Made by a program: the position numbers and the translations under genes. A stretch of DNA of 64,000 nt, from the NCBI GenBank assembly GCA_036307305.1, contig JAXJXV010000010.1, positions 128,732-192,731 on the forward strand. Direction: 5' to 3'. The notes under the pieces are model-generated. The model was not told where the DNA came from and did not search any database. It saw only the letters and a program-made list of their open reading frames with translations. This document shows positions 1-10,860 of this stretch, one piece after another (the first letter of the stretch is position 1; the number at the start of each line of letters is the position of its first letter). The DNA comes from SIG607 sp036307305. Lineage in GTDB: Bacteria > Bacillota > Clostridia > Oscillospirales > Acutalibacteraceae.

Positions 1-660
1 TACGGCTTCACTGAAATCAAGGCACAACTTGCTCCTTCTCCTGCTTATTCTGGATTATGGGCAAACGGCGGTCTTACCGATAGACCTGAAATGCTGGAGC
101 GTTTCGGTAAAGAAATCACAAGAAACTGTATGACCGAAATTGACCTTTTGGAAAACTTCGGCGCTACCCATCAGTATGCCTCCAACGTTCACGTTTGGTG
201 GAGTGAGTACGATAAAAACGGAACTCAGTCTAATTTAGGTCATACCTCTCTTGACGGTACTAGCGCTTATTCAGGCGCTTCTACCAATAATAAGGTGTAT
301 AAACATCCAGAGCTTCTTTGCGATGATTATCATTTATATTCTTTCTATTGGGATAGTGATTGCATACAGTTCGCCTTTGACGGAAAGATTTATCTTGACT
401 ATCAGTATAAAGATAATCAGTCCACCTCCATTCACTGCCTTATGAATTATTTGATTTTAAGCGTAGGTATGGGTAATCCTTCTTATGGCTGGAGCTATAA
501 AAAAGACGAGCATGAAAGTTATTATGAGTTTAAGATAGATTACGTAAGAGTCTATCAGAATCCTGCAACGAATGCTCAGATGATTAAGGCTTGGCCTGAG
601 TATCAGGAGACGGGAACGAGAACAATTGTGTTCCCACAGAATCCCTTAACAATTTCATAA
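1..660 (+). CDS. Glycoside hydrolase family 16 protein (3' part, 5' end outside window)
   Basis: The reading frame is open from base 1, so the gene begins upstream of the window. The visible 219 residues contain the GH16 active-site signature TEIDLLE (ExDxxE: nucleophile, assisting Asp and acid/base Glu all present), followed by the usual beta-jelly-roll strands ending in a YVRVYQ-like strand. The family hydrolyses beta-1,3/1,4-glucans or galactans; the substrate cannot be told from this fragment. No C-terminal dockerin, CBM or anchor follows the catalytic domain. A strong terminator lies just downstream. Two more GH16 proteins lie at 41.3-42.9 kb. Confidence 0.85.
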   Translation, partial: YGFTEIKAQLAPSPAYSGLWANGGLTDRPEMLERFGKEITRNCMTEIDLLENFGATHQYASNVHVWWSEYDKNGTQSNLGHTSLDGTSAYSGASTNNKVYKHPELLCDDYHLYSFYWDSDCIQFAFDGKIYLDYQYKDNQSTSIHCLMNYLILSVGMGNPSYGWSYKKDEHESYYEFKIDYVRVYQNPATNAQMIKAWPEYQETGTRTIVFPQNPLTIS

Positions 661-663
661 CTT

Positions 664-703
664 AAAAAAAGAGCTTACTTCACACGAAGTAAGCTCTTTT
701 AAT
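664..703 (+). terminator. Intrinsic terminator after GH16 gene
   Basis: Perfect 10-bp stem (671-680 with 687-696), loop of 6, flanked by A- and T-runs. Confidence 0.85.
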
Positions 704-713
704 CTGCTTTTTC

Positions 714-741
714 TTTACTTATGATGTTTTTGTGGTATAAT
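714..741 (+). promoter_or_regulatory. Sigma-A type promoter of uvrB operon
   Basis: TTTACT (714-719), 16-bp spacer and TATAAT (736-741). It sits between the GH16 terminator and uvrB, so it is the likely start of the uvrB-esterase-uvrA unit. No SOS box of the GAAC-N4-GTTC kind was seen beside it. Confidence 0.6.
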
Positions 742-806
742 ATAATGGAATAGATTAACGAGCCTCTCTTTACAAGAGAGCCTGTTAATAGAAAGGAGTG
801 AGACAA

Positions 807-2765
807 GTGCCGGATAAGTTTATTTTACATTCGGCTTACAAACCTACAGGCGATCAGCCGAAAGCGATTGAAAAATTAGTTGAAGGCTTAAATCGCGGTG
901 ATAAAGAGCAGGTTTTGCTGGGTGTTACCGGTTCGGGAAAGACCTTTACAATGGCTAATATTATTGAAAAAGTTAACCGTCCGACCCTAGTTCTCGCTCA
1001 CAACAAAACCCTTGCTGCGCAACTTTGCAGTGAGTTCCGCGAATTCTTCCCTAACAATGCGGTGGAATACTTTGTATCCTATTACGACTATTATCAGCCT
1101 GAGGCCTATCTGCCCGGTACTGACACCTATATTGAAAAGGATTCGGCAATTAACGATGAAATAGACAAGCTTCGTCACAGTGCCACCTGCGCTCTTTCTG
1201 AACGCAGAGACGTAATTATAGTTGCATCAGTTTCCTGTATATATACTCTGGGCGACCCTATTGACTACAGAGAGATGGTGATTTCGCTTAGAACGGGTAT
1301 GCAACGGGAACGGGACTGGCTTATAAGACGGCTTATTGTTTTGCAGTACGAACGAAACGATATTAATTTCGTGCGAAATAAATTCAGAGTAAGAGGGGAT
1401 ACCGTTGATATTTACCCTGCATACTCATACGAAAATGCCGTAAGGGTTGAATTTTTCGGTGACGAAATTGACAGAATTTGCGAAATAAATACTCTTACGG
1501 GTGAGGTTAAGAAAACCTTAAGTCATATTGCTATTTATCCCGCTTCCCATTATATTATCGGTGAGGAAAAGATGGAAAAAGGGATAAAGCGGATACTTGC
1601 CGAAATGGAGGACAGGGAGAAGGAGTTTATTGAAGAAGGAAAACTGATTGAAGCGCAGCGAATCAGACAGCGTACTGAGTATGATGTTGAAATGCTTAAA
1701 GAGGTGGGAACCTGTAAGGGTATTGAAAACTATTCGGGTGTGCTTTCGGGCAGAGAAAGAGGAAGCACTCCCTCCACCCTGCTTGATTATTTTCCTGATG
1801 ATTTTGTGCTTTTTGTAGATGAATCCCACGTTACACTGCCTCAGGTAAGGGGTATGTACGGCGGTGACAGGGCAAGAAAGTCTAATCTTATAGAATACGG
1901 CTTTCGTCTGCCCTCAGCCTTTGATAACAGACCTCTTAATTTTGAAGAATTCTATTCTCATATTAATCAGGCAATATTCGTTTCGGCTACCCCCGGAGAT
2001 TTTGAAAAGGGCGTAGCGGCGCAGATAGTACAGCAGGTTATTCGTCCTACGGGACTGCTTGACCCTGAAATATCGGTTCGTCCAAGTGAAAATCAGATTG
2101 ACGACCTTATTTCAGAAATAAATATACGAATAGAAAGAAAAGAAAGGGTACTTGTTACAACTCTGACTAAAAAAATGGCAGAGGACCTTACCGATTATCT
2201 TAATAACGTTTCCATTAAGGTAAGATATATGCATCACGATATTGATACCATTGAGCGTATGGAAATTATAAGGGATTTGCGAAAAGGTGAGTTCGACGTC
2301 CTCGTTGGTATTAATCTGCTTCGTGAGGGACTTGATATCCCCGAGGTTAGTCTTGTTGCTATTCTTGATGCGGATAAAGAGGGCTTTTTGCGAAGTGAGT
2401 CCTCCCTTATACAGACTATTGGACGCGCGGCAAGAAATTCACAGGGCAGTGTAATAATGTACGCTGACTCTGTAACCAGAAGTATGGAAGCGGCAATCAA
2501 CGAAACACATAGAAGACGAGAAATACAAACTGCTTATAATGAGGCTCATTCCATCGTACCTAAGACAATTATTAAGGACGTAAGAGAAATACTTGAAATT
2601 TCGGGCAAGAGCGCGGGAGAACAGAAAAAGAAGCGTCTTACTAAGGCTGAAAAGGAAAAGGAAATAGCCGTTCTTACTCAGCAGATGAAGGAAGCGGCAA
2701 AGCTGCTTGAATTTGAACACGCGGCAATGCTTCGTGATAAAATACAAAAGCTAAAAGGTGAATGA
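807..2765 (+). CDS. uvrB: Excinuclease ABC subunit B
   Basis: UvrB is the damage-verifying helicase-like subunit of nucleotide excision repair; it is loaded by UvrA and recruits UvrC. The protein has 652 residues, normal for the family. Walker A GVTGSGKT is at about 39-46, the helicase motifs follow (DESH-type Walker [10 protein letters not shown] near motif VI), and a C-terminal UVR domain that binds UvrC is at about 615-650. GTG at 807 is preferred over the in-frame GTG at 798 because AAAGGAG (792-797) then lies 9 nt upstream; at 798 it would abut the start. An esterase gene follows immediately and uvrA lies 0.7 kb further on. Confidence 0.97.
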   Translation: MPDKFILHSAYKPTGDQPKAIEKLVEGLNRGDKEQVLLGVTGSGKTFTMANIIEKVNRPTLVLAHNKTLAAQLCSEFREFFPNNAVEYFVSYYDYYQPEAYLPGTDTYIEKDSAINDEIDKLRHSATCALSERRDVIIVASVSCIYTLGDPIDYREMVISLRTGMQRERDWLIRRLIVLQYERNDINFVRNKFRVRGDTVDIYPAYSYENAVRVEFFGDEIDRICEINTLTGEVKKTLSHIAIYPASHYIIGEEKMEKGIKRILAEMEDREKEFIEEGKLIEAQRIRQRTEYDVEMLKEVGTCKGIENYSGVLSGRERGSTPSTLLDYFPDDFVLFVDESHVTLPQVRGMYGGDRARKSNLIEYGFRLPSAFDNRPLNFEEFYSHINQAIFVSATPGDFEKGVAAQIVQQVIRPTGLLDPEISVRPSENQIDDLISEINIRIERKERVLVTTLTKKMAEDLTDYLNNVSIKVRYMHHDIDTIERMEIIRDLRKGEFDVLVGINLLREGLDIPEVSLVAILDADKEGFLRSESSLIQTIGRAARNSQGSVIMYADSVTRSMEAAINETHRRREIQTAYNEAHSIVPKTIIKDVREILEISGKSAGEQKKKRLTKAEKEKEIAVLTQQMKEAAKLLEFEHAAMLRDKIQKLKGE

Positions 2766-2766
2766 T

Positions 2767-3441
2767 ATGAATTATACTGAAAATATTTTTGAATTCGACG
2801 GCGGAAAAATGAATTATGCCGTTTACACACCAATGGAAAAGGGAGATTATCCCTTGCTTGTTTATCTACACGGCGCAGGGGAAAGAGGTCTTAATATCTC
2901 CCACCTTACCAGACACGGAATACCAAAGCTTTTAAGCGAGGGTAAGGAATTTCCTGCTGTTATAGTTACGCCTCAGTGTCCTGCCGACAGAGTATGGGAT
3001 AATATGGTGGTACAGGTAAAGGCTATTATTGACATTGTTGTCAGTGAATATGAAATAAAAAAGGACAGAATATGTATTACAGGCTCAAGTATGGGTGGCT
3101 TCGGTACCTGGATGATGGGACTTACCTATCCTGATTTCTTTTCCGCAATAGGTCCTGTAGCAGGCGGCGGTATGTCATGGCGTACTACTAAGCTTAAGAA
3201 TACCCCTGTTTTTGCTGTTCACGGGGATAAGGACAGTTGCGTTCCTTATATCTACTCTCAGCTTATGGTGGACGGTGTAAACCGAAACGGCGGAAAGGCT
3301 GTACTCAAAGCGGCTGAAGGCTGTGAGCATAACGACGGTATTGATTACGCTTACAGAAGCACCGAGCTTGTTGAGTGGCTTTTAAGTCAGCGAAGAACTG
3401 ATTTTACACCCATAGAGGAACCTTTTGCACATTTATTTTAA
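2767..3441 (+). CDS. Alpha/beta hydrolase, carboxylesterase/phospholipase-like
   Basis: A 224-residue serine hydrolase without signal peptide, so probably cytoplasmic. An oxyanion-hole segment LHGAGERG comes early, the nucleophile elbow GSSMGGFG has Ser at about 108, an acid lies in HGDKDSCVP near 154-156, and His in EGCEHND is near 188: a complete catalytic triad in the expected order. It resembles the esterase/dienelactone-hydrolase-like peptidase families; the substrate is unknown. ATG at 2767 is favoured over an in-frame GTG at 2758 because AAAGG lies at proper spacing. It sits between uvrB and uvrA with 1- and 11-nt gaps, so it is co-transcribed with repair genes, though a repair role does not follow. 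Confidence 0.8.
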   Translation: MNYTENIFEFDGGKMNYAVYTPMEKGDYPLLVYLHGAGERGLNISHLTRHGIPKLLSEGKEFPAVIVTPQCPADRVWDNMVVQVKAIIDIVVSEYEIKKDRICITGSSMGGFGTWMMGLTYPDFFSAIGPVAGGGMSWRTTKLKNTPVFAVHGDKDSCVPYIYSQLMVDGVNRNGGKAVLKAAEGCEHNDGIDYAYRSTELVEWLLSQRRTDFTPIEEPFAHLF

Positions 3442-3452
3442 AGAGGGTTAAA

Positions 3453-6284
3453 ATGGCTTTAGAAAAAATCACAATTAGAGGCGCCAGAGCGCATAATCTG
3501 AAAAACGCTAATCTGGAAATACCAAGGGATAAGCTTATCGTGTTTACAGGACTTTCGGGTTCGGGTAAATCTTCCCTTGCTTTTGATACTATTTATGCTG
3601 AGGGACAAAGACGTTACGTTGAGTCTCTGTCTTCCTATGCCCGTATGTTTTTAGGACAGATGGACAAGCCTGACGTGGATAGCATTGAGGGACTTTCTCC
3701 CGCTATTTCCATTGACCAGAAAACTACTTCTAAAAATCCACGTTCAACCGTTGGAACCGTAACCGAAATTTACGATTATTTAAGACTTCTTTATGCAAGA
3801 ACGGGTATACCTCACTGTCCTATTTGTAATAAGGAAATATCTCAGCAAACCACCGACCAGATTGTAAAAAAGGTTATGGCACTCCCTGAGGGAACTAAAA
3901 TACAGGTGTTGGCTCCTGTTGTGAGAGGCAGAAAGGGCAGACATGAAAAAGAGCTTGAAGCGGCTAAGAAATCAGGCTTTGTAAGGGTGAGAATTGACGA
4001 AAATCTATATGATTTGTCCGAAGAAATAGAGCTTGATAAAAATATAAAGCACCACATTGAAGTGGTTGTTGACCGACTTGTTATAAAGGAAGAGGTAAAA
4101 AGCCGTCTTTCCGACAGTATTGACACTGCGGCAAAACTTGCCGACGGTATAATATACGTTGATGTTGTAGGCGGTGAGGAGCTTCACTTTTCGCAAAATT
4201 ACGCCTGTGATGAGCATGGCGTCAGTCTTCCTGAGCTTACTCCCACGCTCTTTTCCTTTAACAATCCAATGGGCGCTTGTCCTGCCTGTTCGGGTATAGG
4301 ACGCTTTTTAAAGGTTAATCCGTCCCTTATTATTGAGGACGAAAATCTGTCACTAAACGAAGGCGTTTTCCGTTGCTCAGGCTGGAATATTAAGGGGGGA
4401 CTTCAAAGGGGAAGTATTGCAAGAATGTATATGAACGGTCTTGCACGTCATTACGGCTTTACCCTTGATACTCCATATAAAGACCTGACTGAAGAACAGC
4501 GTAATGCTATTCTTTATGGAACAGGAGATAAAAAAATAGATTTCGATAAACTTGCCGAATGGGGCGGAGGGATATACCACAGTAATTTTGAGGGTATTGT
4601 AAATAATCTTGAAAGAAGATTCAGAGAAACCGAGTCTGACTATACGAAGCGTGAAATCGAAAGCTATATGAGTGAGAGCGTTTGTCCCGTTTGCAAAGGC
4701 GCAAGACTTAAGCCTGAGGCTCTTGCAGTAACGGTGGGGGATAAAAATATTGATGAAATATGCAGTCTTTCGGTTGGTGAGCATTTAAGCTTCATTGATA
4801 CGGTTTCCTATACAAAGCAAAACGAAAAAATTGCAAAACCTATTATCAAGGAAATAAAATCACGTCTGTCATTTTTAAACGGCGTGGGACTTGGTTATTT
4901 ATCTCTTTCCCGTTCTTCAGGTACTCTTTCAGGCGGAGAAAGTCAGAGAATACGTCTTGCAACTCAGATAGGCTCAGGTCTTACAGGTGTGCTGTATATT
5001 CTTGACGAGCCAAGTATAGGACTTCATCAGCGTGATAACGACAGACTTTTAGAGGCTCTTAAACGCCTTCGCGATTTGGGAAACACCCTTATTGTTGTTG
5101 AACACGATGAGGACACCATGCGACAGGCAGATTATATTGTTGATATAGGCCCCGGTGCGGGTGTTCACGGCGGCGAGATAATTTATGCGGGGGATATAGA
5201 AGGACTGCTTAAATGCGAAAATTCCGTTACTGCCGATTATCTTACAGGAAAGAAAACAGTTCCTGTTCCGAAAACGAGAAGAAAGGGCAACGGAGGATTC
5301 CTGATCATTAAGGGCGCAAAAGAAAACAACCTGAAAAATATCAATGTAAAGATACCTCTTGGCACCTTTACCTGTGTTACGGGTGTTTCGGGTTCGGGAA
5401 AATCCTCTCTTGTAAATGATATAATATATAGCTATCTTTCCACAAAGCTTAACAAGGCAAGAAGTGTGTGGGGAGAATTCGACAGTATTGAGGGAACGGA
5501 GTATCTTGATAAGGTTATTGATATCGACCAGTCGCCCATAGGCAGAACACCAAGGTCAAATCCTGCTACCTATACGGGTGTGTTTAACGATATCCGTGAG
5601 CTGTTTTCCACTACAAAGGACGCTAAAATGAAGGGCTTTGGCCCAGGCAGATTCTCCTTTAACGTGAGGGGCGGAAGATGCGAAGCCTGTGAGGGTGACG
5701 GAATAATCAAAATAGAAATGCAGTTTTTACCCGACGTATACGTTCCCTGTGAGGTATGCTCAGGCTCAAGATATAACGAGGAAACCCTTTCGGTACGCTA
5801 TAAGGGTAAAAATATATACGACGTCCTTGAAATGACGGTAGAAGAGGCAGTTAAATTCTTTGAGCATATACCGAGAATTTATAATAAGCTTAAAACTCTT
5901 TACGAGGTTGGTCTTGGTTACGTGAAGCTTGGACAGTCGGCTACTACTCTGTCGGGCGGTGAGGCTCAGAGAGTTAAACTCGCCACCGAGCTTTCTAAGA
6001 GAAGCACGGGAAAAACCATATATATTCTTGATGAGCCCACTACGGGACTTCACACTGCCGACGTTCACCGACTTATCGAGGTTCTTGGCCGTCTTGTTGA
6101 GGCAGGGAACACGGTGCTTGTTATTGAGCATAATCTTGACGTTATCAAAATTGCCGATTATATTATTGACTTAGGCCCCGAAGGTGGCGACGGAGGCGGT
6201 AAGGTTATTGCCTGCGGCACACCGGAAAAGGTGGCAAAGTGTAAGAACTCTTTTACAGGGCAGTATTTAAGTAAAATACTTTAA
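3453..6284 (+). CDS. uvrA: Excinuclease ABC subunit A
   Basis: UvrA is the DNA-damage sensor ATPase of nucleotide excision repair, working as a dimer with UvrB. At 943 residues it has the standard length. Two ABC modules are seen: Walker [10 protein letters not shown] near the N-terminus and GVSGSGKSS near residue 645, each with a signature (LSGGESQRI and LSGGEAQRV) and Walker B ([10 protein letters not shown] and [10 protein letters not shown]). Zinc-binding CxxC pairs are present (CPIC, CPAC, CPVC, CEAC, CEVC). It is last in the uvrB-esterase-uvrA unit and has an AGAGGG ribosome site. Confidence 0.98.
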   Translation: MALEKITIRGARAHNLKNANLEIPRDKLIVFTGLSGSGKSSLAFDTIYAEGQRRYVESLSSYARMFLGQMDKPDVDSIEGLSPAISIDQKTTSKNPRSTVGTVTEIYDYLRLLYARTGIPHCPICNKEISQQTTDQIVKKVMALPEGTKIQVLAPVVRGRKGRHEKELEAAKKSGFVRVRIDENLYDLSEEIELDKNIKHHIEVVVDRLVIKEEVKSRLSDSIDTAAKLADGIIYVDVVGGEELHFSQNYACDEHGVSLPELTPTLFSFNNPMGACPACSGIGRFLKVNPSLIIEDENLSLNEGVFRCSGWNIKGGLQRGSIARMYMNGLARHYGFTLDTPYKDLTEEQRNAILYGTGDKKIDFDKLAEWGGGIYHSNFEGIVNNLERRFRETESDYTKREIESYMSESVCPVCKGARLKPEALAVTVGDKNIDEICSLSVGEHLSFIDTVSYTKQNEKIAKPIIKEIKSRLSFLNGVGLGYLSLSRSSGTLSGGESQRIRLATQIGSGLTGVLYILDEPSIGLHQRDNDRLLEALKRLRDLGNTLIVVEHDEDTMRQADYIVDIGPGAGVHGGEIIYAGDIEGLLKCENSVTADYLTGKKTVPVPKTRRKGNGGFLIIKGAKENNLKNINVKIPLGTFTCVTGVSGSGKSSLVNDIIYSYLSTKLNKARSVWGEFDSIEGTEYLDKVIDIDQSPIGRTPRSNPATYTGVFNDIRELFSTTKDAKMKGFGPGRFSFNVRGGRCEACEGDGIIKIEMQFLPDVYVPCEVCSGSRYNEETLSVRYKGKNIYDVLEMTVEEAVKFFEHIPRIYNKLKTLYEVGLGYVKLGQSATTLSGGEAQRVKLATELSKRSTGKTIYILDEPTTGLHTADVHRLIEVLGRLVEAGNTVLVIEHNLDVIKIADYIIDLGPEGGDGGGKVIACGTPEKVAKCKNSFTGQYLSKIL

Positions 6285-6341
6285 TAAATTGTTCACCAAA
6301 ATATTGTTGTATGTAGTAAAATAAAAGAAAGAGGTGAGGCT

Positions 6342-7187
6342 GTGTTTGGTTATATAAGGGCATCAAAGCCGGAGCTTAAGGTTAAAGAGTATGAGATGTA
6401 TAAGGTTGTTTATTGTTCTCTTTGTAAAAAACTGGGCAAGGAATACGGTTTTATAACACGTTTTGCGCTAAGCTATGATTTTACCTTTACAGCCTTGCTT
6501 GAGCTTTCCTTTAAAGACGGATTTGACGGAGTGTGTAAAAAACATTGCGTTTTTAATCCCCTTAAAAAATGCACCTACTGTAAAAACGATGAAGCGTTTT
6601 CCTTGTCAGCGGCGGCTCTTGTGATTTTCAGCTATCAAAAGCTGTGTGATGATATAACCGACGAAAAGGGCTTGAAAAGACTCACTGCGCGACTTTTGAA
6701 AATGCTTTTCGGTAGCGCTTACAGAAAGGCGGATAAAAATTTCCCTCATATCAGCTTCATTGCAAAAAGGTATTTAGAAGAACAACGAAATGCGGAGGAA
6801 AACGAAAACGCTACCCTTGACAGTGCGGCAGAGCCCAGCAGTAAAATGATGTCGCAGCTTCTTCCCTTATGCAGTGATGATGAGGACAACAAAAAAGTTC
6901 TTTTCTATCTCGGCAGACTGATTGGAAGATATATTTATCTTCTTGATGCTATAGCCGACAGAAGCGAGGATATAAAAAAAGGAAGATATAATCCTCTTGC
7001 ACTTTTAAGTGAGGAAGAAGCAAAGGAAAAAATCAAAACTCAACTGTATATAGTGATAAATGAGGCAGAAAAATCCTTTGAGCTATTGACAATTAAAAGA
7101 TTTAGAGATATCCTTGGAAATATAATTTATGTCGGTCTTGAGGATATGATGAACGCAGAATTTACCCGATTGGAGAAAAGAAAATGA
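6342..7187 (+). CDS. DUF5685 family protein
   Basis: A 281-residue cytoplasmic protein that begins [18 protein letters not shown] and then carries CSLC and a cluster of further cysteines (KHC, KKC, YC) in the first 95 residues. This N-terminal pattern is that of DUF5685 proteins of Clostridia, whose function is not known. The rest is helical and charged, with Asp-rich segments around [10 protein letters not shown] start with AGGTGA 5 nt upstream. It overlaps the next gene by 4 nt (ATGA), so the pair is translationally coupled with a DnaJ-domain protein, an arrangement I recall from related genomes. Confidence 0.75.
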   Translation: MFGYIRASKPELKVKEYEMYKVVYCSLCKKLGKEYGFITRFALSYDFTFTALLELSFKDGFDGVCKKHCVFNPLKKCTYCKNDEAFSLSAAALVIFSYQKLCDDITDEKGLKRLTARLLKMLFGSAYRKADKNFPHISFIAKRYLEEQRNAEENENATLDSAAEPSSKMMSQLLPLCSDDEDNKKVLFYLGRLIGRYIYLLDAIADRSEDIKKGRYNPLALLSEEEAKEKIKTQLYIVINEAEKSFELLTIKRFRDILGNIIYVGLEDMMNAEFTRLEKRK

Positions 7188-7795
7188 ATGACCCTTATGT
7201 GATTTTAGGAGTAAACAGAAACGCTTCTGACGATGATATTAAAAAGGCGTACAGAGAACTCGCCCGTAAATATCATCCCGACCATTATGCAGATAACCCT
7301 TTGTCTGAACTTGCGGCTGAGAAAATGAAGGAAATCAACGAGGCTTACGACGCTATTATGAACGAACGCAGAGGTGCAGGAAACAAAACAGGTTCCGCTT
7401 CAGGCGGTTATACAGGCTCAACTCAGTTTAAAGACATACGAGAAATGATAAATGCAGGTCAGCTTGATAAAGCTCAGGTTGTGCTTGACGGAACTCCTAT
7501 AGGTAACAGAAATGCCGAGTGGTATTTTTTAAGCGGTATGGTACAGTACAGACGCGGATATTTTGATAACGCGTATTCAAGCTTTGCAAACGCCTGTCGT
7601 CTTGACCCGTCAAACCCTGAATATGCTGAGGCTTTCCGCAGAATACAACATCAGGGCAGAGGTAATTTTTCAGGACCCTACAGGTCATCAAGAAATATGG
7701 GTTCTAATATGGACGCCTGTGATTGCTGTCAGACCCTTATTTGCGCCGACTGTTGTTGCGAGTGTATGGGCGGCGACCTTATAAGGTGCTGCTGA
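7184..7795 (+). CDS. DnaJ-domain protein with cysteine-rich tail
   Basis: Residues 1-65 form a J-domain with the essential HPD (KYHPDHY), which stimulates an Hsp70 ATPase. A Gly/Ser linker and a TPR-like helical pair follow ([19 protein letters not shown]... about 115-155). The last 25 residues are rich in cysteine ([18 protein letters not shown] then CC at the end), suggesting metal binding. It lacks the zinc-finger and substrate domains of true DnaJ, so it is a J-domain co-chaperone of specialised use. It overlaps DUF5685 upstream and is followed 1 nt later by a membrane protein gene. Confidence 0.85.
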   Translation: MNDPYVILGVNRNASDDDIKKAYRELARKYHPDHYADNPLSELAAEKMKEINEAYDAIMNERRGAGNKTGSASGGYTGSTQFKDIREMINAGQLDKAQVVLDGTPIGNRNAEWYFLSGMVQYRRGYFDNAYSSFANACRLDPSNPEYAEAFRRIQHQGRGNFSGPYRSSRNMGSNMDACDCCQTLICADCCCECMGGDLIRCC

Positions 7796-7796
7796 G

Positions 7797-8330
7797 ATGA
7801 AGAAAAAAACGTCCTTTATAACCTTTTGCGCGGTAGTTACGGCTTTAATATCAGCCTTTATGGTGGCTTCTTATTTCCCTTATTTTACTTATGCTATCCC
7901 TGCGGTTGCTTCCGCGTTTATAATACTTCCGCTGTGTGAGCTTAATAAGAAATACGCGCTGCTCACATATATTGCTTCAGCGGTTATTGTGCTGTTTGCG
8001 GCAGAAATGGAAGCAAAGCTTATGTTCGTTTGCTTTTTCGGGTATTATCCTATACTCAAAGCAATTTACGAAAAAACAAAAAGCAGAGTGCTTGAATATA
8101 TTTTAAAGTTTCTTACATTTAACGGCGCTATTATCCTTATTTATGGAGTGATTTCAAAAATTATGGGTATAAGCCTTGAGGGAATCGGGGATTTCGGCAA
8201 ATATTCAGTGCTGATACTTTGGGTTATGGGAAATATTGCTTTTATTCTTTACGATATATGTCTTACCCGCCTGTGCGGATTTTATATTTACAGATTTCAC
8301 GAAAAAATAAAAAAGATAATGAGATTTTGA
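7797..8330 (+). CDS. Conserved membrane protein of unknown function
   Basis: A 177-residue protein with about five or six hydrophobic helices (around 8-28, 31-47, 53-75, 78-90, 107-128, 138-160) and a basic C-terminal tail. The size and helix number recall small integral proteins such as ECF substrate-binding components, but no diagnostic motif is visible and I do not assign it. It is tightly packed between the DnaJ-domain gene and a flavoprotein gene (1-nt gaps each side), so it belongs to the same transcript. Confidence 0.65.
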   Translation: MKKKTSFITFCAVVTALISAFMVASYFPYFTYAIPAVASAFIILPLCELNKKYALLTYIASAVIVLFAAEMEAKLMFVCFFGYYPILKAIYEKTKSRVLEYILKFLTFNGAIILIYGVISKIMGISLEGIGDFGKYSVLILWVMGNIAFILYDICLTRLCGFYIYRFHEKIKKIMRF

Positions 8331-8331
8331 T

Positions 8332-9570
8332 ATGAGTTTAAATGTAGTGGTTATCGGCGGCGGCGCGGCAGGTCTTATGGCGGCGGCATCGGCGGCAGGT
8401 ATGGGACATAAGGTTACCGTACTAGAAAAAAATGAAAGAACTGCCCGAAAAATTCTGGTTACGGGAAAGGGCAGATGTAACGTAACCAATAACTGTTCTA
8501 AGGATACGCTTATTGCAAACGTGGCTAAAAACGGAAAGTTTCTGTACTCTGCATTCAGTGCCTTTGATTCTACGGATACCATAAATTACATAGAGAGTCT
8601 TGGTGTGCCGCTTAAAACAGAACGGGGGAACAGAGTTTTTCCCGTTTCAGACAAGGCGATGGATATTGCAGACGCTCTTTTAAAGGGCGCAAAAAAACAG
8701 GGCGTAACCATAAAGAAAGCTACCGTGTCTGAAATAATAGAAGAAAATTCACAGGTAACAGGGGTGCTTCTTGACGATAAAACGGTGATTGAGGCTGACA
8801 GAGTTATTCTTGCTACGGGCGGAGCGTCCTATAAAGGCACAGGCTCGACGGGAGACGGATACGTAATGGCTCAAAAGCTTGGGCATACCGTTTCACCAAT
8901 ACGACCAAGTCTTATTCCCCTTTGCATCAAAGAGGGCTTTTGCGCAAAAATGATGGGACTTTCTCTTAAAAACGTGGCGCTTCAGGTTTTCGAAGAGGGA
9001 AAAAACAAGCCGATATATGCAGAACAGGGAGAAATGCTGTTTACGCATTTTGGTATAAGCGGTCCTATCGTACTGAGCGCCTCGGCGCATATGCGGTATA
9101 TGGATAAAAAACAATATTACTGTATTCTTGATATGAAACCTGCTCTGACAATAGAACAGCTTGACAAAAGACTGCAAAGGGATTTTCTTGCTAATTCAAA
9201 CAAGAATTTCAGAAACGCTCTTGACGAGCTTCTACCGCAGAAAATGATACCAATAATGGTGGAAATGTCCTCTATTGACGCTCAGACTAAGGTTAATCAG
9301 ATAAGCAGAGAGCAAAGGCTTGAGTTTTGCACGTTGATTAAAAACCTTAAAATGACGGTGACGGGAACACGCCCTATTGATGAAGCAATTATCACAAGCG
9401 GCGGTATCAGTATAAAGGAAATCAATTCTGCAACAATGGAGTCAAAACTGATTAAAGGACTTTATTTTGCAGGTGAAATTATAGATGTTGACGCCTACAC
9501 AGGCGGATTTAATTTGCAGATAGCCTTTTCAACAGGCTTTCTTGCAGGAAAAAGTATAGAGGAGAATTAA
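8332..9570 (+). CDS. HI0933/BaiN-family FAD-dependent oxidoreductase
   Basis: A 412-residue flavoprotein. The N-terminal dinucleotide-binding motif VVIGGGAAGLMAAASAAG is followed by GKGRCNVTN, typical of the HI0933 (aminoacetone oxidase / BaiN) family, and a C-terminal GGFNLQIAFSTG motif closes the FAD site. The family includes BaiN of bile-acid metabolism, but membership does not prove that substrate; many gut Clostridia carry a copy beside cmk, as here. Cytoplasmic. It lies 1 nt from the genes on both sides. Confidence 0.85.
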   Translation: MSLNVVVIGGGAAGLMAAASAAGMGHKVTVLEKNERTARKILVTGKGRCNVTNNCSKDTLIANVAKNGKFLYSAFSAFDSTDTINYIESLGVPLKTERGNRVFPVSDKAMDIADALLKGAKKQGVTIKKATVSEIIEENSQVTGVLLDDKTVIEADRVILATGGASYKGTGSTGDGYVMAQKLGHTVSPIRPSLIPLCIKEGFCAKMMGLSLKNVALQVFEEGKNKPIYAEQGEMLFTHFGISGPIVLSASAHMRYMDKKQYYCILDMKPALTIEQLDKRLQRDFLANSNKNFRNALDELLPQKMIPIMVEMSSIDAQTKVNQISREQRLEFCTLIKNLKMTVTGTRPIDEAIITSGGISIKEINSATMESKLIKGLYFAGEIIDVDAYTGGFNLQIAFSTGFLAGKSIEEN

Positions 9571-9571
9571 A

Positions 9572-10243
9572 ATGGAAAAAACTATCGCTATTGCTATTGA
9601 CGGACCTGCGGGGGCAGGAAAAAGCTCTCTTGCTAAGGCTGTTGCAAAAAAGCTCGATTTCATTTATGTTGACACAGGCGCTCTTTATCGCTGTATCGGT
9701 CTTGCTTTTATGAGAAACGGTATTGATACAAAGCTTGAATGTAACGTTGAAGAACAGCTTAGTAAGATTAATATTGATATTAAGTTTATAGACGGTGTAC
9801 AGCACGTATTTTTAAACGGCGAGGACGTTAGTGAGGAAATCAGAACGCCACAGGCTTCTATGATGGCTTCAAGCGTTTCTGCCGTTCCTGAGGTCAGAGC
9901 GTTTCTTCTTGATATGCAGAGAGTCTTTGCAGAAAAATATAACGTTATTATGGACGGCAGAGATATCGGCACAGTGGTGCTTCCAAATGCACGGGTTAAG
10001 ATTTTCCTTACTGCAAGTGATGAGGAAAGAGCAACGCGTCGCTTTAAAGAGCTTAAGGAAAAGGGCAGTGAGGTTACCTTTGAGGAGGTGCTTAGCGATA
10101 TGAGACAGCGCGACTATAATGATTCTCACAGAGCTATTGCGCCCTTAAAACCTGCAAGTGACAGCGTTATTGCCGATACAACGGGCAAAACTATTGAAGA
10201 ATCTATTGAACTGATTATCAGCATAATTAAGGAGAAGGTATAA
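9572..10243 (+). CDS. cmk: Cytidylate kinase
   Basis: Phosphorylates CMP/dCMP to the diphosphates with ATP. It has 223 residues, a P-loop GPAGAGKSS at 10-18, the NMP-binding segment IYVDTGALYRCIG, and the MDGRDIGTVVLP motif that is diagnostic of Cmk. It overlaps the next start codon by one base (TAATG). The order cmk-plsC-ispH/rpsA is a conserved clostridial arrangement. Confidence 0.97.
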   Translation: MEKTIAIAIDGPAGAGKSSLAKAVAKKLDFIYVDTGALYRCIGLAFMRNGIDTKLECNVEEQLSKINIDIKFIDGVQHVFLNGEDVSEEIRTPQASMMASSVSAVPEVRAFLLDMQRVFAEKYNVIMDGRDIGTVVLPNARVKIFLTASDEERATRRFKELKEKGSEVTFEEVLSDMRQRDYNDSHRAIAPLKPASDSVIADTTGKTIEESIELIISIIKEKV

Positions 10244-10860
10244 TGAGTCCTTTTTACAGAGTCGTAAAAGCCGTTATAACCCCTTTTGTGTATTTTTATT
10301 TCCGTCTTAAAAAATACGGGATACATAATATTCCTAAGGAAGACGCCTGTATTATCTGCTGTAATCACACCTCTATAAGCGATGTATTGTTTCTTGCTGC
10401 GCTTTGTCCAAGACAGATACATTTTATGGCAAAGGACGAGCTGTTTAAAAACAAAATACTTGGCTTTTTTCTGTATAAGCTTGGCGCTTTTCCTGTAAAC
10501 CGAAGAACAGGTGATAAAAACGCAATAAATCGCGCTGAAGAAATACTCAGAGAAGGGAAAATCCTTGGAATTTTCCCTGAGGGTACCCGTCATACCGACG
10601 GCGCTCCCCATAAAGCCAAGCCCGGTGTGTCGCTTATTGCTATGTCTACAAAGGCGCCTATTCTTCCTTGCGCTGTATACAGAGAAAATGCAAGGGTGCA
10701 TCTTTTTCAGAAAGCCTCCTTTCGTTTCTCAAATCCTATTTCTTATGAAGAATATGCAGGTGAGCTGACGGGAAAGACGGCAATCCGTCAGATAACAAAG
10801 CTTATTACCGAAAAAATTACACAGCTTTGGGAGATGAAGCATAATGATAACCCTTGCTAA
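10243..10860 (+). CDS. plsC: 1-acylglycerol-3-phosphate O-acyltransferase
   Basis: Acylates lysophosphatidic acid to phosphatidic acid in phospholipid synthesis, at the inner face of the membrane. The catalytic HX4D is NHTSISD, and the glycerol-phosphate-binding FPEGTR motif is present. The length, 205 residues, is typical of short bacterial PlsC. One-base overlap with cmk and a 17-nt overlap with ispH-rpsA. Confidence 0.93.
   Translation: MSPFYRVVKAVITPFVYFYFRLKKYGIHNIPKEDACIICCNHTSISDVLFLAALCPRQIHFMAKDELFKNKILGFFLYKLGAFPVNRRTGDKNAINRAEEILREGKILGIFPEGTRHTDGAPHKAKPGVSLIAMSTKAPILPCAVYRENARVHLFQKASFRFSNPISYEEYAGELTGKTAIRQITKLITEKITQLWEMKHNDNPC

Noticed and set aside
798..806. Earlier GTG start for uvrB
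   Set aside because: The ribosome site would abut the start codon; GTG 807 has normal spacing.
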